DNA of 64,000 bases. Source: Echria macrotheca (Eukaryota > Ascomycota > Sordariomycetes > Sordariales > Schizotheciaceae). The notes beneath the pieces are model-generated. The model was given only the letters and a program-made list of their open reading frames with translations, made no database searches and had not been told where the DNA came from. The stretch spans positions 1,922,001-1,986,000 of the forward strand of contig MU839829.1 of assembly GCA_030411725.1 (NCBI GenBank). Reading direction: 5' to 3'. Both the position numbers and the translations under genes were made by a program. Numbering within the stretch: the stretch's first letter is position 1; each line of letters begins with the position of its first letter. This document shows positions 34,201 through 46,700 of the stretch, piece after piece.

Positions 34201-35679
34201 CCGCTTCGCGATGCAACGCTAGCCAACGCAAGACATTGAACGCACCGCCAAGGTAGCCGGTACCCGCACCCTCGGCGGCAGCCCGCTGCCGCCCCAGGTC
34301 TCGGGTTCACATCTCCAACACGGGCCCAACGATCATCACAGTTTGCTGATGTCGGTCCAACGCCGATTTCCACGAGCGAGATGCTGCTGCCCGTCCTTCG
34401 ATGCGTGATTCGATCGTATTCTGGGCTGAGTCCGCACACAAGCCAAACCTGATTTTATTGTCTGTTAGTTAGCCTGTGGCATGGCTCGCATAGCCTCTGG
34501 CGCGGCAGATCTGAGGCCGAGCAAGCGGCAGCAGCTTCTTGTTGCTGCACGGCTCGTCTCTAGTCTCCATCGGTTCGCAGGCAGACAGACAGACACACAG
34601 ACAGACGGGAGAAGAAAATACCCAACACGTTGTTGCAGCCCAGCAGTACACAGTAGAGGCACCTCATCACAGCTCCCCAATCTCGGCCCTCCTCCAACTT
34701 TCGTGTGCTCGGGGTCCCTAGCGCAACCGATATTTCCGGTGGTGGTCCCCCGCGTCGAAAGAACACCACGTTCAAATCGACTGGCTTGGCATAAAATGAT
34801 AGACATCTGGGTTTGCTTTTTTTCTCCCCTCGCCGTTGCCCAATCCGGATTTGTACATGTTAAGCGCAGCGCAGATGGGCACTTGAAAGCAGTGAAGAGC
34901 GCAAAAGAGTTGGAGTCGTGCTGCTGCGCCTGCCAAAAAAAAAAAGGTAGTGGTAATAAGAAGCAGCGTGCTTGCCGCTGGGTGCAGGCTCGCACGAGCC
35001 GAAAAGGGGATGATACCCTGGCCGCCAGAGCGTGAGCTTTCCAAAAGTCAGGCCGATCGACCCACGTTTCTGTCCTTGGGCCGGGCCTAAAGAACGTCCA
35101 TGTCCCCGGTCACTTCCCTTCTTGACGCAACCCTCCACTCCTGTCTGCGACTAAAATTCATCAGCGCGTCGGGGTGCGTGTGGACTCCCCCTAACCTACA
35201 CTCCTTTTTCTTCTCTCCTCCTCCTCCTCCTGGGCCTCTTCACCACTCCCGTCCGGACGAATTTGGGATTTTGCACGACGGTCCGGTCGACCTGCACTGG
35301 TAAGTGACGTCTGCTTTTGCTGTTTGTGGGGAATTCCATCTGCCGAGAGTCCAAGTCGGTCCGGCACCGTGAGACCAGACAAACTTTTTTCTGCTGCTGC
35401 TCGACGGTGCGCCACCGACCCAGACGCCCCCCCCAAAAAGCACTTGATTCTGCGCCGGAACTCGTCGGGTCCAACACAACCACGACGATCCACGCATCTC
35501 GTCCATCACCGGCGCATCCTCAACACGTCCCTGCAGCACCGGTGGCATTGGTTTTGCGGCTGCTGACCTAATTCCCTCAGAGTTGACTCGCCGGCGGACA
35601 CTGCTCTTAATCCCGGTTCCATCTCGTTCGGCCTCCACGTCGCCGCGGTCTTCCTCCGCTTCCCTCCATCAGTGCCAAC
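31292..35679. other. Large intergenic region (4.4 kb) including 5' leader of the next gene
   Basis: No gene I can support. It holds a GATATAAAG TATA-like site near 32108 followed by a 64-codon frame at 32176, a CAGACAGA microsatellite near 34578-34606, an A11 run near 34936 and a C/T-rich stretch from about 35150. Open frames up to 184 codons overlap on both strands and look random. Confidence 0.4.
35300..35580 (+). other. Probable 5'-UTR intron
   Basis: Donor GTAAGT at 35300, branch GCTGACC, acceptor CCTCAG at 35580; 281 nt, 99 nt before the ATG at 35680. Confidence 0.5.
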
Positions 35680-37298
35680 ATGTCGGCATACTACGAGCCC
35701 TCACAATGGCCCCCTACGGGACAGAGTGGTTGGGATCACCAGACTCCGCCTCCCGCTCGCTCTGGTACGTTCCGACTCTAAGCACCCCCCGGATAGTCGT
35801 AGGGTGTCTTGCTAACACTTTGACCCGACACAGGCGCTAGCTCCGCCATTCCGCGCGAGGAGTCGACTGCGTTTTCCTACCAGATGGAGGGTACGTCGAG
35901 TTCTAGACACAAAAAAAAAGGTGGTGCTGACGGGAAGATAGAGGTCGACCGTGCTATCGATAACCTCGTGAAGAGCGGCAAGATGTATGGCATGCCCGGA
36001 AACCGACGTGAGTTCAATCCTCCTGGCCCTGCCAGGGTGTACCCAGCCTTCGGTACGTCTGCCTGGGCTGGCCGGGCTGCCCCGCGAGCTCGCTCCAACC
36101 ACTAACCGGCGATACCAAGAAGGCCGTATGTCGTCCGGCCCGGGTCCTCGTCCGCACTCGGGAGCTGACTTTGGCGATGCCCGCGGTCCCCACACGCCTT
36201 CGAATCTGCAAAATTTCTACGCAACCCAGCGGCATCAGTCCTCGCGCGGTTCCAACGAGGCGGAGCAGATGATGCAGGCCAAGAGGAGAATGGCTGCTGC
36301 GCGGGAGCGTGAACTAAGGAATTACCACCAAGAGCAGCAATACAACCGAAGTAGGCCGCCCTCTACTGTATAGCATCAATGTCTTCCTACCGCAGCGATC
36401 AAAGAAAAAAATTACAAAATTGAACACACCCCCGCGTTGTTGTACCACAAGTGCGGCTCAACGCCCATGTCCCTGTGCGCCTGTGCGGAATTATATCATG
36501 TCTACATTCTTTTTTTCTGCAGCTGGCTAACATGGTTCCGTAGCCGCCCTGGCCGAGATTTCGAGCTTTGGCGCCAAGCCCGACCGCGGCTTTAGCCCTG
36601 GCAGCATGTCGGAGGAGGAACGTCGCAAGCTCATCGCCCAGCAGCGCAGCGCCTTGTACCGCGAAGGTGCGTTTGCCGATTCGCCCGGCTATGTTGACGA
36701 GACGGGCACTCCGCGCCCTCTCCCGAATCCCCAGGCCGGTCCGGCTGCTCTCCGCGGCCACTCGCCTCTGGCCTACGACTACGGACGCGCCCCGCCGACT
36801 CACCCGGAAGCTGGATCCCAGGGTGGTCCCCTCGACGGCTCTCAGCCCGGCGGTGCCAACGAGCGTTCTCGTGCTAACAGCAATTCGAGCCCTCAGTCGA
36901 ATCCTCCTGGCGGTAAGGGTATGTTTGATGCCCCGGGTGCCCATCAGTCGAGCCGCACCAGCGCCTCGTCGCCCGGTGGATCTCCGCCGCGTCAAGGCGC
37001 TCTCGGTGGTAACAAGGCGGGCCAGAACCCCGTGGCTCCCATCGGTACTCGGCCCTCGATCTCGGGCCCGCCGGGTAATCCCACTCTGAACAAGCGGTCG
37101 ACGACGCCTCTGCCGTCGCCGTTGAGTCAGGGATATAGCGCTCAGAATGATGATGAGGGCGGTGCCAGCGCCGGCTCTGCGCAGAACCCGTCTTCGGCCA
37201 TCGACAATCCTAATGTCGGTTTGTCCGGATGGGGCCGTGGCTCGGGTGGTTGGGGACCTAAGGCTGGACTCGGCGCCCAGGCCAGCGTTTGGGGCTAG
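35680..37298 (+). CDS. Pro/Gly/Ser-rich fungal protein of unknown function, five exons
   Basis: Exons 35680-35764, 35834-35890, 35942-36052, 36120-36350 and 36544-37298, 412 aa. Introns have GTACGT/GTAGGC donors and CTAAC or CTGAC branches. It starts MSAYYEPSQWPPTGQSGWDH. A conserved-looking core follows: REESTAFSYQM, VDRAIDNLVKSGKMYGMPG, NEAEQMMQAKRRMAAARERE (helical, basic), LAEISSFGAKPDRGFSPG and MSEEERRKLIAQQRSALY. The last 200 residues are disordered Pro/Gly/Ser with a GWGRGSGGWGPK end. I recognise the layout as a conserved filamentous-fungal hypothetical but cannot name it. Exon 3 could end at 36007 instead (GTGAGT donor), but the 36053 donor gives the better protein and intron length. 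The SMSEEERRKLIAQQRSALY helix is the most useful handle for a search. Confidence 0.75.
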
Positions 37299-38721
37299 GA
37301 ACAGATCTGGCGGGATAAGGATTGATTCTGGCATGGGCAGGTGCAATGGATGGGAACAGCGATGGTTGTTTTTGGAGTCTGGGTGCGGCGGTTTCATCAT
37401 GGGCTGGTTGCGCTTGGTCAGGCATGGTGGGCATAAAAGTGAAATGGGGGGACCAGGGAGTTGCAAACTTGCAAAAAGCTTGTTTCCAAGAATGGTGTTT
37501 TGGGGGATTCATTCACACACAAGGGCATATGGCAGCGAACGGATGGGGTTGGGTGGGGTATGGGTGTTTTTGTTGATTCTCTTTTTACCCCCGTATTTCA
37601 TGATTGGTTTTTGTGCATCGGGCATTTATCACTCTCATAACCTTCATACCACAGTGGGCGTCTGAAACTCGTCTCATACCGGACCAGACTGGGGGCGCAT
37701 GGCATGGAAATGGTTCTCAGCATGGGGATCACCGGGAGATACGGGATTTGGGATGGAAAGGATGGGATGGAGTTTTTTGTTGGGCGGTCGGTGGGTTTCT
37801 TTTTCGTCTGGTGTTTGTCGTTGTTCTGGAATGGGATGAAAAGAGGAGGAGTCACTTATCATTTTTCTACACAGTATGGCTGGTCGGTCGGTCTTTTTTG
37901 TTTTGATCTGGTGGTGGTGGTGGTGGTGCTGCTAGTAGTGGTCGTGGTGGTGGTGGGAAGGAAAGGACGAAGGAAGGAAGGAAAGAAAGACGAAAATGGG
38001 GGGAGGGGGGGATACTTGGTCTGGCTTCGGTTTCGGTTCAGGAGTTTTGTTTTTGTCTCGTTTTGTCGTTTATATATAGGTAGGTACCTAGGTAGTCATT
38101 TATACGGCTGGGGATTGGGGAGGGGGAATGGGTAAGGCCGGGTTCAGGGGACGGGGAAATGGAAACATGCGGAGGAAAGGGAAATGGAAAGGGTGAGAAG
38201 AAGGACAAGGAAGGAAGGAAAACATGGTGGAAGGGGAAGGGCGCGAGGGAGAGAGAGGGAGGGAAAGAGTTGGGGGGTGGGCGGGGGGGGATCACGGTTT
38301 TCTTTTTAGCATATCTTAGCTTTATTTGTTTGGGTTCATGTCCATGTCTATGTCCATGTTTCATGGATTCATGGATGATGATGCCCTCTCTCTAATCACC
38401 ATTTCTATTCTGGGGAATTTTTATGAACGAATGTGTGATATATATTCGGTGATCTAGTTGACTGTTTCTGTGTTGTGTGTGTAAAACGGGGGTAATATTT
38501 ACTAACACCCCTGGTATTTTCAAGGGAGACCAGACTGGCTAACTACCTGACGGAGTTGGACAGGTAAGGAATACAGATCTGGTAAGAAGTGAAATTGCCA
38601 TTGTCATGGTTTTTGCATTCTCCCTTTCCTATTCTCCACGTTCTCACATGGCAGAGAGAGAGAGAGAATATGGAATTGCCAACCCCTCGACTGACGTCCA
38701 CCCACCATTTCGATCACCCGA
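37299..38721. other. Intergenic region between convergent genes, purine-rich
   Basis: Two 3' flanks. (GGT)n near 37910-37930, GGAAGGAAGGAAAGAAAG near 37970-37990, a long G/A-rich tract at 38160-38280 and (GA)n at 38653-38668. No gene seen. Confidence 0.5.
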
Positions 38722-39981
38722 TCAAACCTCCTCCACCCCGCTACCATTACCACCACCTTCAGCCCTGCGCGCCTCATTCAACGCCCTCCGCTTCGCCGTG
38801 CCCACGCCCGCCACGCCCGCAGCCTGGTTCTCGCCCAGCCAGGGCTTCTTGGAATCACCCAGGATGCTCGTCCCGGCCAGGAAATAGACCACCAGCCCCA
38901 GGATGATGAGGACGAACGCGATCGGATACAGGAAATGTATCGCATACCCGAACACATGGATCCCGATGATGACGCCCCAGAAGTTGGCAGTAAGTAAACT
39001 GATGTCGAATACCGCCGCGGAACCCATGCGCAGCATCAGCGGGACGAGGCTGTAGAACAGCGTGAGGGCGAGCGTGTAGCCCGTCAGATACCCGCCCACG
39101 GCGGGATTCCACGCCGCCGTGGCGAACGACTCGCGATCGAAGATGGCGGCTTGGACGCCGTTGATTATCACACCAAAAATTCCCAGGAAGGAGAGGACCT
39201 CGTAGACGGGCCGGCGCGAGACGAACCACTCCTCGAAGACGTTGGATATCCCGTAGAAGGACGCGCCCAGCAGGCCGAAGAGGTCGCCCTTGACCATGTC
39301 GATGCCCGGGCCGCCGTTGACGCCCGTCATGTGGTCCGACGCGAGGAGGATGCCCATGCCGCCGCAGCAGAGGAGGATGCCGCCGATCTGGAAGGGTTTG
39401 TAGCGCACGCGCAGGAGCGAGAAGGAGATGACGACGACGCAGACGATCGACCAGAAGTTGAGGAGCTGCGCCGATAGGATATTAGTATACCGGTAGGCGA
39501 GCACGGTGAAGTAGTTCCCTTCGACGTCCAGGAACGAAAGGACGAAGTAGCGCCAGCCGTCGCGCTTGATGAACGACCACAAACCGCCGCGCGGGCCGAG
39601 GGGTTTTTTGTTGTCGGAGGCGTGCCGGCGGTAGAGCGCGACGGGGACCCAGATGAGACTGAGGAGGACGTAGTTGAAGATGGTCTGGAAGGCGGGGATG
39701 TTTGTTCCCTCGGCCGCGAGGAAGGTGCTGAAGGTGTTGGTGGCCGTGATGCAGAGCGAGAGGACCTGGCCGATCACCAAGACGGCCCAGAAGTCAAAGG
39801 TTAGGAAGTACGAGTACCAGCGGGTGTTGCGCGCCTCGAGCTTGCGCAGGCCGGCCTCGACTTCGTCTTCCGAGGTGGAGCCGCGGGGGACCGTGGTCGG
39901 CGGCGGCGTGGTGTTGATGGCGCCGTAGTTATCCTCGTCGACGACCTCCTGGGTTGCCATGGCAGTTTTGTTGTCGGCCAT
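38722..39981 (-). CDS. SLC35F-like (DUF914) solute carrier
   Basis: 419 aa, intronless, start ATG at 39981 (MADNKTAMATQEVVDE); the open frame extends upstream but without a better start. An acidic polar N-terminus of about 60 residues precedes ten hydrophobic segments. Motifs typical of SLC35F1/F2/F6 proteins: FLDVEGNYFTVLAYRYTN, SAQLLNFWSIVCVVVIS, GGILLCCGGMGILLASD, GDLFGLLGASFYGISNVFEE and AVFDISLLTANFWGVIIG. They belong to the drug/metabolite transporter superfamily in Golgi/vacuole or plasma membrane; substrates are largely unknown. The C-terminal tail is Ala/Glu/Arg-rich and cytosolic. No sign of truncation. Confidence 0.88.
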   Translation of the reverse strand: MADNKTAMATQEVVDEDNYGAINTTPPPTTVPRGSTSEDEVEAGLRKLEARNTRWYSYFLTFDFWAVLVIGQVLSLCITATNTFSTFLAAEGTNIPAFQTIFNYVLLSLIWVPVALYRRHASDNKKPLGPRGGLWSFIKRDGWRYFVLSFLDVEGNYFTVLAYRYTNILSAQLLNFWSIVCVVVISFSLLRVRYKPFQIGGILLCCGGMGILLASDHMTGVNGGPGIDMVKGDLFGLLGASFYGISNVFEEWFVSRRPVYEVLSFLGIFGVIINGVQAAIFDRESFATAAWNPAVGGYLTGYTLALTLFYSLVPLMLRMGSAAVFDISLLTANFWGVIIGIHVFGYAIHFLYPIAFVLIILGLVVYFLAGTSILGDSKKPWLGENQAAGVAGVGTAKRRALNEARRAEGGGNGSGVEEV

Positions 39982-40551
39982 TTTGTCTCTCCTTTTTGTA
40001 GATGAACAAATTTTAGGTATTGTGTCGTAATTAATAAAACACAAGTCTTTCTGTCGTCCCCAAAGCAAGCGCAAAGACTTCAAGTCGCTTGCTGTTCTCT
40101 CAGTACCGTCTGTCGCGGCGGCACATGAAGCCCAGTGCCGCGGAGTCGATGAAAAAGGCGGGCGCGGATCCGGAGGACATGTGTTGGTGAAAGTTTGAGG
40201 TCAAATAGGTTGTCGGTGTGTATACCAATTCTCTAGGTATACTCGAGGACAGGGAGGTGAGGTTGAAAGAGTTGAGAAATCAGATGAGTGGCGAGTCAAG
40301 ATGGAGAAAAGTTTTTGCCTCGTTTTCAGCACTGCACATGCCGCATCCAGCAGTCCCCCGGCCCTGGCCCCGCAAGCCCGGGCGGTCGCGCATGGTGGTG
40401 GGTCACGCAAGACACGCACAGCAGGAACATCGCGGGGGGTCCCGTGTTGTGTGAGTGTCGGGACCGGGATCGATGCGGATGCGGCGCGCAACACGCGGGG
40501 TCTCTTCCGACCGAGCAAAAGCTGTCAAATCTATTTGTCACCGAGTGTGTG
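39982..40551. other. Intergenic region
   Basis: Promoter of the carrier gene and 3' flank of the next gene. No coding signal seen. Confidence 0.45.
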
Positions 40552-41190
40552 CTACACTCCCGTTTTCCGCACCGCAGGCCCGATGTCGGCGCCCGACCCG
40601 GTCCGCACAAACACGCCGCTCTCGTCCACAAAACTGACGGCCTGCCGGAGCGACAGGTCCCGGGCGGCGTCGTCGGCCTCATCCTCGACCGGGATGTATT
40701 TGCGGAGGACGCTGTCGATATAGTCCCGCGGCACGCCCTCGCGCAGCGCGTCGCGGATGCCCTCGTTCATGCGGTGCACATATTCCGGCTGGGGCTTGTT
40801 GCCGTCGCCGTCGCGCCGTACAAAGTCGATGTAGACGAGCATCTCGACCACGCGCTTCGGTGGTGGTGGCGGCATGGTCGTGTTGTCGACCGGAAGAGTC
40901 CCCTTGTCCCAGAACTCCACCTCGATCATCCGCTTCTCGTACGCGTACGGTACACCCTCGTTTATGTCCAGTCGGGCCTCGTCGGCAGGCGGCAGCTCGT
41001 AGATTAAACCCCAGACAACGTCGGCGTCGGACTCGGTACCGGCGACGTTGGCGTAGCCCCGCGAGTTAATCATCCACTTGTATCCCCGCAGCCGGCCGAC
41101 ACCGGTGAATGGTGAGGAGGGACAGCGTCGTGCCATCTGGTCCTGCCAGAGGTTGCTGCCGTAGCCAAAGTAAGTTTTTGTTGAGGCCAT
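40552..41190 (-). CDS. Gamma-glutamylcyclotransferase-like protein (GGCT/AIG2 fold)
   Basis: 212 aa, intronless, start at 41190 (MASTKTYFGYGSNLW). The substrate-loop motif YGSNLW is at 10-15. GLIYELPPADEARLDINEGV follows, where E78 of NEGV matches the catalytic glutamate of human GGCT. PYAYEKRMIEV and MLVYIDF complete the beta-barrel pattern. The C-terminal half is helical (EYVHRMNEGIRDALREGVP, DYIDSVLRKYIP). Expected reaction: release of 5-oxoproline from gamma-glutamyl dipeptides in glutathione turnover. The family also includes amine cyclotransferases, so the substrate is inferred. The next gene on the same strand starts 0.95 kb upstream; no functional link is evident. Confidence 0.85.
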   Translation of the reverse strand: MASTKTYFGYGSNLWQDQMARRCPSSPFTGVGRLRGYKWMINSRGYANVAGTESDADVVWGLIYELPPADEARLDINEGVPYAYEKRMIEVEFWDKGTLPVDNTTMPPPPPKRVVEMLVYIDFVRRDGDGNKPQPEYVHRMNEGIRDALREGVPRDYIDSVLRKYIPVEDEADDAARDLSLRQAVSFVDESGVFVRTGSGADIGPAVRKTGV

Positions 41191-41378
41191 TGGGGAGGAC
41201 GGTGTTGTTGACGAAGGAAGAAGGGGATGGTGGGGGTTGTGAGCAAGGAAAAGTCGGCAATAAGACCCCTGCAGGTACAATTAACATTTTACCGTGTTCA
41301 TCAGCTGGAGTAATTCATCTTGCATTCTAGTCTACAACTCCCATTAACTCATCCTCTCTGCTGTTCTAGTAATTTAGT

Positions 41379-42137
41379 TCACACCAACATAGCCCCGCTA
41401 TCAGTCCCCGCCACGGTCCCTGTAGCATTACCATCCTTGAGCAACCACAAATACGCCTCGGCAACATCCTCCACCGCCGCAAACTTGCCCGTGAGCATCT
41501 GCCTCTCAACCCCCTCCACCCACGCCTTCTTCTCCTCCGCACTCATATGGGCCCAAAGCCCCGTATCCACATACCCCGGGCGGACCACATTAACCCTCAC
41601 AGGCGCCAGATCGACCGCCAGCGCCTTCGCCAGCGCCACGAGCCCGCCCGCAAAGAAACTCGTGACAGCCCACCCCTTGGCCGGCCGCTCGGCCACGCTC
41701 CCGCTCGTGAGCACCAAGCTCGACAGGTTCGTCTTGGGCAGATACCGCGCCGCCATCTTGCCCACCAATACCGGCACCACCATGCGCATGTGCGCCGCCG
41801 CGTGGATGCCTTCCACCGAGACCGAGTCGAGCCCGCCGAGGCTGAGCGCGTCGGCGGCCGTGTAGACGACGTGGTCGATGTCCCCGACCGACCGGAAGAG
41901 CTCGTCGAGGTCGGCGTCGACGGTCGGCTTCGACAGGTCGGCGACCGCGCCGCGGACGGTGCGGTCGGGGAAGGCGGACGAGAGTTTGGCTGCGGCGGCT
42001 GCGACGCGGGCGGGCGAGGACGACGAGATTGTCACGTTGGCGCCGGATGCTAGACAGCCCTCTGCCACGGCGAGGCCGATGCCTGAGCTGCCGCCTATGA
42101 TGAGGACGTGTTTGTCTTGGAGTTTGCGGTAGGCCAT
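41379..42137 (-). CDS. SDR-fold protein lacking the catalytic Tyr and Lys
   Basis: 252 aa, intronless. Rossmann motif IIGGSSGIGLAVA (13-25), NAG-equivalent YTAADALS (92-99), LVLTSGS (141-147) with the usual serine, and RVNVVRPGYVDTG (181-193). Where SDRs have YxxxK the protein reads TSFFAGGLVALAKAL: T159 replaces Tyr and A163 replaces Lys. Cofactor binding should persist, but classical SDR proton transfer should not. It may be a pseudoenzyme or use another mechanism. The length and remaining fold are intact, and the frame is clean, so it is not a decaying gene. Related divergent SDRs occur in fungi near secondary-metabolism genes, but no such cluster is visible here. Confidence 0.85.
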   Translation of the reverse strand: MAYRKLQDKHVLIIGGSSGIGLAVAEGCLASGANVTISSSSPARVAAAAAKLSSAFPDRTVRGAVADLSKPTVDADLDELFRSVGDIDHVVYTAADALSLGGLDSVSVEGIHAAAHMRMVVPVLVGKMAARYLPKTNLSSLVLTSGSVAERPAKGWAVTSFFAGGLVALAKALAVDLAPVRVNVVRPGYVDTGLWAHMSAEEKKAWVEGVERQMLTGKFAAVEDVAEAYLWLLKDGNATGTVAGTDSGAMLV

Positions 42138-43746
42138 TTTTTTCTGGTCGTTGGTTTGGACTGGTAGGTAGGTTGGTGCTATGGATCGTGAATGTTGTTG
42201 TGTGATGAGTGAATGTTGAGAGCTTCATCCATCATGCTTTTGTCGGGTCTAATATACTCGTCCATCCCCCATTTCATCATCGGAATCATCCATACTCCGT
42301 CTATTATCGCCTACAGCAAAGAAAGGTGGAATGGTAAACCCCGCCCCTAAATCCGATCCGCTTCGTGGTGGCCTTGGACATGAAGTCGTCGACCTTACCT
42401 ATTTGGCCGGATTAGGACAAGAGGGCAACGACACAGCGGCAGGTAACGTCATTGGCTCGCCCAACGTTTCCGACGGCAGTCGCGACAGATCCCGGGAAGG
42501 AATGCCGAACCATACCTTCCCTATCCCCGTTTTCTGTCGGGGTTAATTGCGGCCGAGGGAGGGGTGATTAGTAGTGACATTACAGTAAGCTTTTCGTCGC
42601 CCTGAGTGTATTTGGACCTCTGAGGGACCGAGTCGGGGTTTAGACTTGGCTTCACCGCCGAAACTAAATCCATGAACTTCACGTGGAATGATTGTCATCA
42701 ACCCATCACGGTTCGGACCTATCTAGTGCTGTAAAGAGGGCGGGCATTGCTTTCCTCTGTCAGGTGGTATTATCGACTTGTTGGGAGTTGACATGGTTTA
42801 AGCTTGTATTTCTACATAGCCGTTTCTAGCAGTTTATTCTGCTGGGCATGATAGACACAGAAGGACATCTCGACAGTCATTTTTAAGCTGTCGCCGTCAT
42901 TGAGAGCAATCACCATCACTGTCGAGAAACCACATTATTAGGTACCAGGCGTCAATTATTGCTGAGCCGTACATACTGAACAGTCTACCAAATCGCATCA
43001 CTCTAACACTGTAAACACACCCCTAAAACCCGTGGGTATCTACCATAACACCACCCTCAAATCAGTAAACGAGACCAAACGCCCATTCATTACTCCACAA
43101 ATCCATCCCGCCGTCCTGAAGACTACCCTGGAAACTAAAAGTCTCCCCGTTCATCCAACCGTCCCAACTGGATATGCCGATTTATAGCCCGATCCTAGTC
43201 GAATAGGTTGTCATCCAACCCTCCAAACTACTCTCATCTGGCCAACCGATCGATACTCGAGTCAAAACGCTGTCGGAAAAACGCTGAGGGTGCGGGATGC
43301 AAAGCTCCTTATCTTGGAGAACTGTGACAACATGAAGCTGTCTGTCGTTGAACACCAAAATCTGCTAGAAGTTGCCTGTTCTTCAGCCGAATCAACACGA
43401 CTTATCGACTTGACTTGAGCCAGGCCTTAAAGCCCAACTCGAGGAGTCGACAATCAGCTGTATGAGCCGAAGTCCCAAATGGAAAACGCCTCTAGAAAAC
43501 CCCATCTGCTCCAATGTTGACCTGCATGCCGGCAAGCTGAAAGACATTATCGAGAATCAAGCGGGGTGATTGTTGAATATTATGCGGTGAGCCCGAACCA
43601 GTGGCGACGACCTCGGTGTCGCCAAACAAACAAACGAAATGCGCAGTCATCGAAATTTGACAAAGTCGGGTCTATAAAGGCAAGGAGAGTGTTCCGAACA
43701 GCCTTGATCGTAACCCAACAGCCGCAGCAGTCGCTGTATAACAGAC
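42138..43746. other. Intergenic region
   Basis: About 1.6 kb, AT-richer around 42780-43150. No gene, RNA or repeat seen. A 71-codon frame at 42331 lacks support. Confidence 0.45.
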
Positions 43747-46700
43747 CTAGTCTGTCTCGTGGACCGCCTTGAGCGTCTGTACCATCATGGCAATCTTGCG
43801 CTTCTCCGAGATCAACAGGCCTCGTGAGAGAAATTCGCGGATCAACGCGTCGACAACTCGGTGAAAGCTACTCGCGGCTCCTCGCTCTTGGGTGCACCGG
43901 GCAATGGCGTAGTGCTTGTTGGGACGACCGCCCTTGCCATGCTCGATGATGGTGCTGATCTGGATCGCGAAAGAAACACCCTTGAGGTCCAGGTCTGCCA
44001 AGGTTAGTAGACATTCAATGAGAACAGACAGAATACTTACAGTTGCTCTCATCCAAACGCGCCCACACAATGCTACGCTCCTTGTCCACTTCTACATCGC
44101 GAATGCCAAAACGTCGCCACTGGCGCAGCTGAATAGCAAGCTCCTGTCGCGAACGGTGGCGGGGGATGGCAAAGCATATGTGACGCTGCGCCGGCTTGAC
44201 GCGCAGGAGGCGAAAGAGCCAGTTCTGATGAACCTCAATCTTGCGGTAGCCGCCGTCCTGCGAGCCATTGTCATCGTCGCGCCAGATATTGACTCCCGAG
44301 TCGGTCGCGGTGCTTGAATGCTTGTTCGTCGACATCATGGTGTTACGCTTGGAAGCTGCGGCGTTCTCAGTTTTGGGGTCTGATGAAAGTTAGCGAACAA
44401 TTCAGCTCAAGAGATATTGACTCAATAGTTATTGACTCAATAGATATTGAACCCATGAGGATTAACCATGGTATTGTTGTCAATAGACAATACTCACCAA
44501 TAAGCGACATGCGCACACTCTCCGTGTCCTTTTCCTTTTTCCAGAGCGGAAATGTGAAGCGGAAGCTCTTTTTCTTCTTGAGGTTGTTTTCCTCGCTGAC
44601 GTGGCTGCTCGACGCCTTCGAATCTCTCTGTTTGCCCGTTTTAGATGCCTCCTTGGTGTCGGACAGCACACGAGAGCGTCGCTTCTGCTGCTCCTGCTCC
44701 AGGGCAGCGGCAACTTCTTCCTGATTCTCAGTTTGTTTGAACCAGCTCACTACCCGGTTTTTGGACTCGTCACTCCGGCATTGGCCCAGCTCCCTGGATT
44801 GGCGGTCCGCGATGGCCTTCTCGCGAGCCTGGCGGACGGCCGTGAGCGCAAGAGGGGCCGGCGCGTGCGGATTCTTCTGGGAAACTTTGCGCACATTCAG
44901 CGGAGCGGGAACCGGTACAGGAGCTGTGGGAGAGTTCACCACGCGGATAGTCTTGTCAGCGGCACCGAAGGCAACAAGACCTTGGTTCTCAACGGCGGTC
45001 GGAGTCTTAGGAGGGCGATTGGTCTCGTTGATCGGAGGAAGATGATACGATCTGTAACCATTTGCCTTGGACTCCACACGAGTCGGCTGGGAGACAGCGC
45101 GGCGCTCGTCGGGTTTGCTCAAGTTCAGCGGAAGAGGGTTTATGTTGGCTGAGAAGTGGCGTCCCTGGACAGGGCTATCCGTAGCCGGCGGAGTCGGGGG
45201 CAAGGGCCGGTCAGCCCAAGGGTAGCTGGAACGCTCCGGATTCAGGTTCGGAAGCTCTAGACGGGGGCTCGTGGACTGTGGGATGCTTGCGGCGTCAAAA
45301 GTCAGGGAGAAGGGGCTGCCCTCGCGGGAGCTTCCATCCGCAGACTCAGCAAAGACGCCGGAGCTCTGGAACGCCTTGTCGCAGTCCTCAGCAACGAGAA
45401 TGCTGTACTTTTGGAGCTCCGCGTTCCAGATCTCGCTGTCTGCGCGAGGGACGCCAGAAAATTCCCTCTTGGGAACTTCGACCGGCTTGGGTATTTCCTT
45501 TCTCGCCCGGGATTCATGTTGCGGCTTGATGACCTGTTTCGGGTCGGTCTCTGGGATCGTCTGGGGCCGCACAGGATCCATGGCATTCGTTGGCTTTGGA
45601 TCAATGACAGCAGCCCGAAGGTATCCCGCCGCTTCCTTACTGCGACGGCGACTGTGCGGCTTGCCAGTGCGGGCGCCAGAGAACTCCACTTGGCGCTTGG
45701 TGCGAGAACGGGCAACGACCCGCGCATTGCTATGGGACGTTGTCGTTGAGCTGGCAGCGCTGTCCTGCGGCTTCATCTTGGTAATAGTGGCCTCGGAGGG
45801 CAGCTTCTGGAACGAACCATTGACCGTCTTGTACGCGTGATAGGACCGCGGCAGGCTTGGAGCCACGGAGGCATTGTCATTCTCGTCGTCGCGGTGGACC
45901 GTGACCTTGGCGTGGCTATCCGGGGGTGTGTCTGGCTGCAAGATGCGGCTAGAGTTGTACGGATCGTAGCTTTTCATGGACTTGGCATCGTCCTCCTCCA
46001 CATCGCTGCCCTCGGGAACTTCAGACACAACCGTGAACTTGGTGCCGCCCTTTGCCGGCCCGTCGCCGTTCTCTCCCTCGTCAGCGAAGTGACAAGTCGC
46101 AACCCGTTTGGTGAACACGGTATTACGAGGGGCTCGGAAATGGTGGAAATCGGTCTTGGAGAACATATACCCGGTGTTGAGGTTCTCAAGATGGTTTTGG
46201 CGGTGCTGGTAGAGAAGCCAGTAGAATAACTTCTGGTCATTGGGCCCTTGCTGCTGAAGCTTTGCAACCAGGTGTTTCTCCGAGTAGCTGTGCCAGAGTG
46301 TAGTGAGCTGACGTAGGAGCTGGGGATCAATTTCGTCTGTGGGAATAGGCTCAACGTTCGTGTTGCGGGAAATGTTGCCTGGCAGAGACTGGCCGAGGTG
46401 GCGGTTATCGAGGTAAGAGTACTTTCGAACCAGCGGATGATTCCACATTTGCTTCATGGTGATACGCTGAGCCGGCTGCGCAACGAGGATCTTGCTAATG
46501 AGGTCCTGAGCGTCGGGGCTGAGGAAGTGTGGGAGCTCATATTCGGCCCGCATGGCCTTGCGCAGCATCGTCTCGACGTCTTCATCGTCGAAGGGCTGGC
46601 AGCCGCAGAGCATGGCATAGAGAATGACGCCCATGCTCCAGATGTCAACGGTAGATCCCTGGTAGTGCTGGTGGCGCAGAAGCTCAGGTGCGGCATAGTG

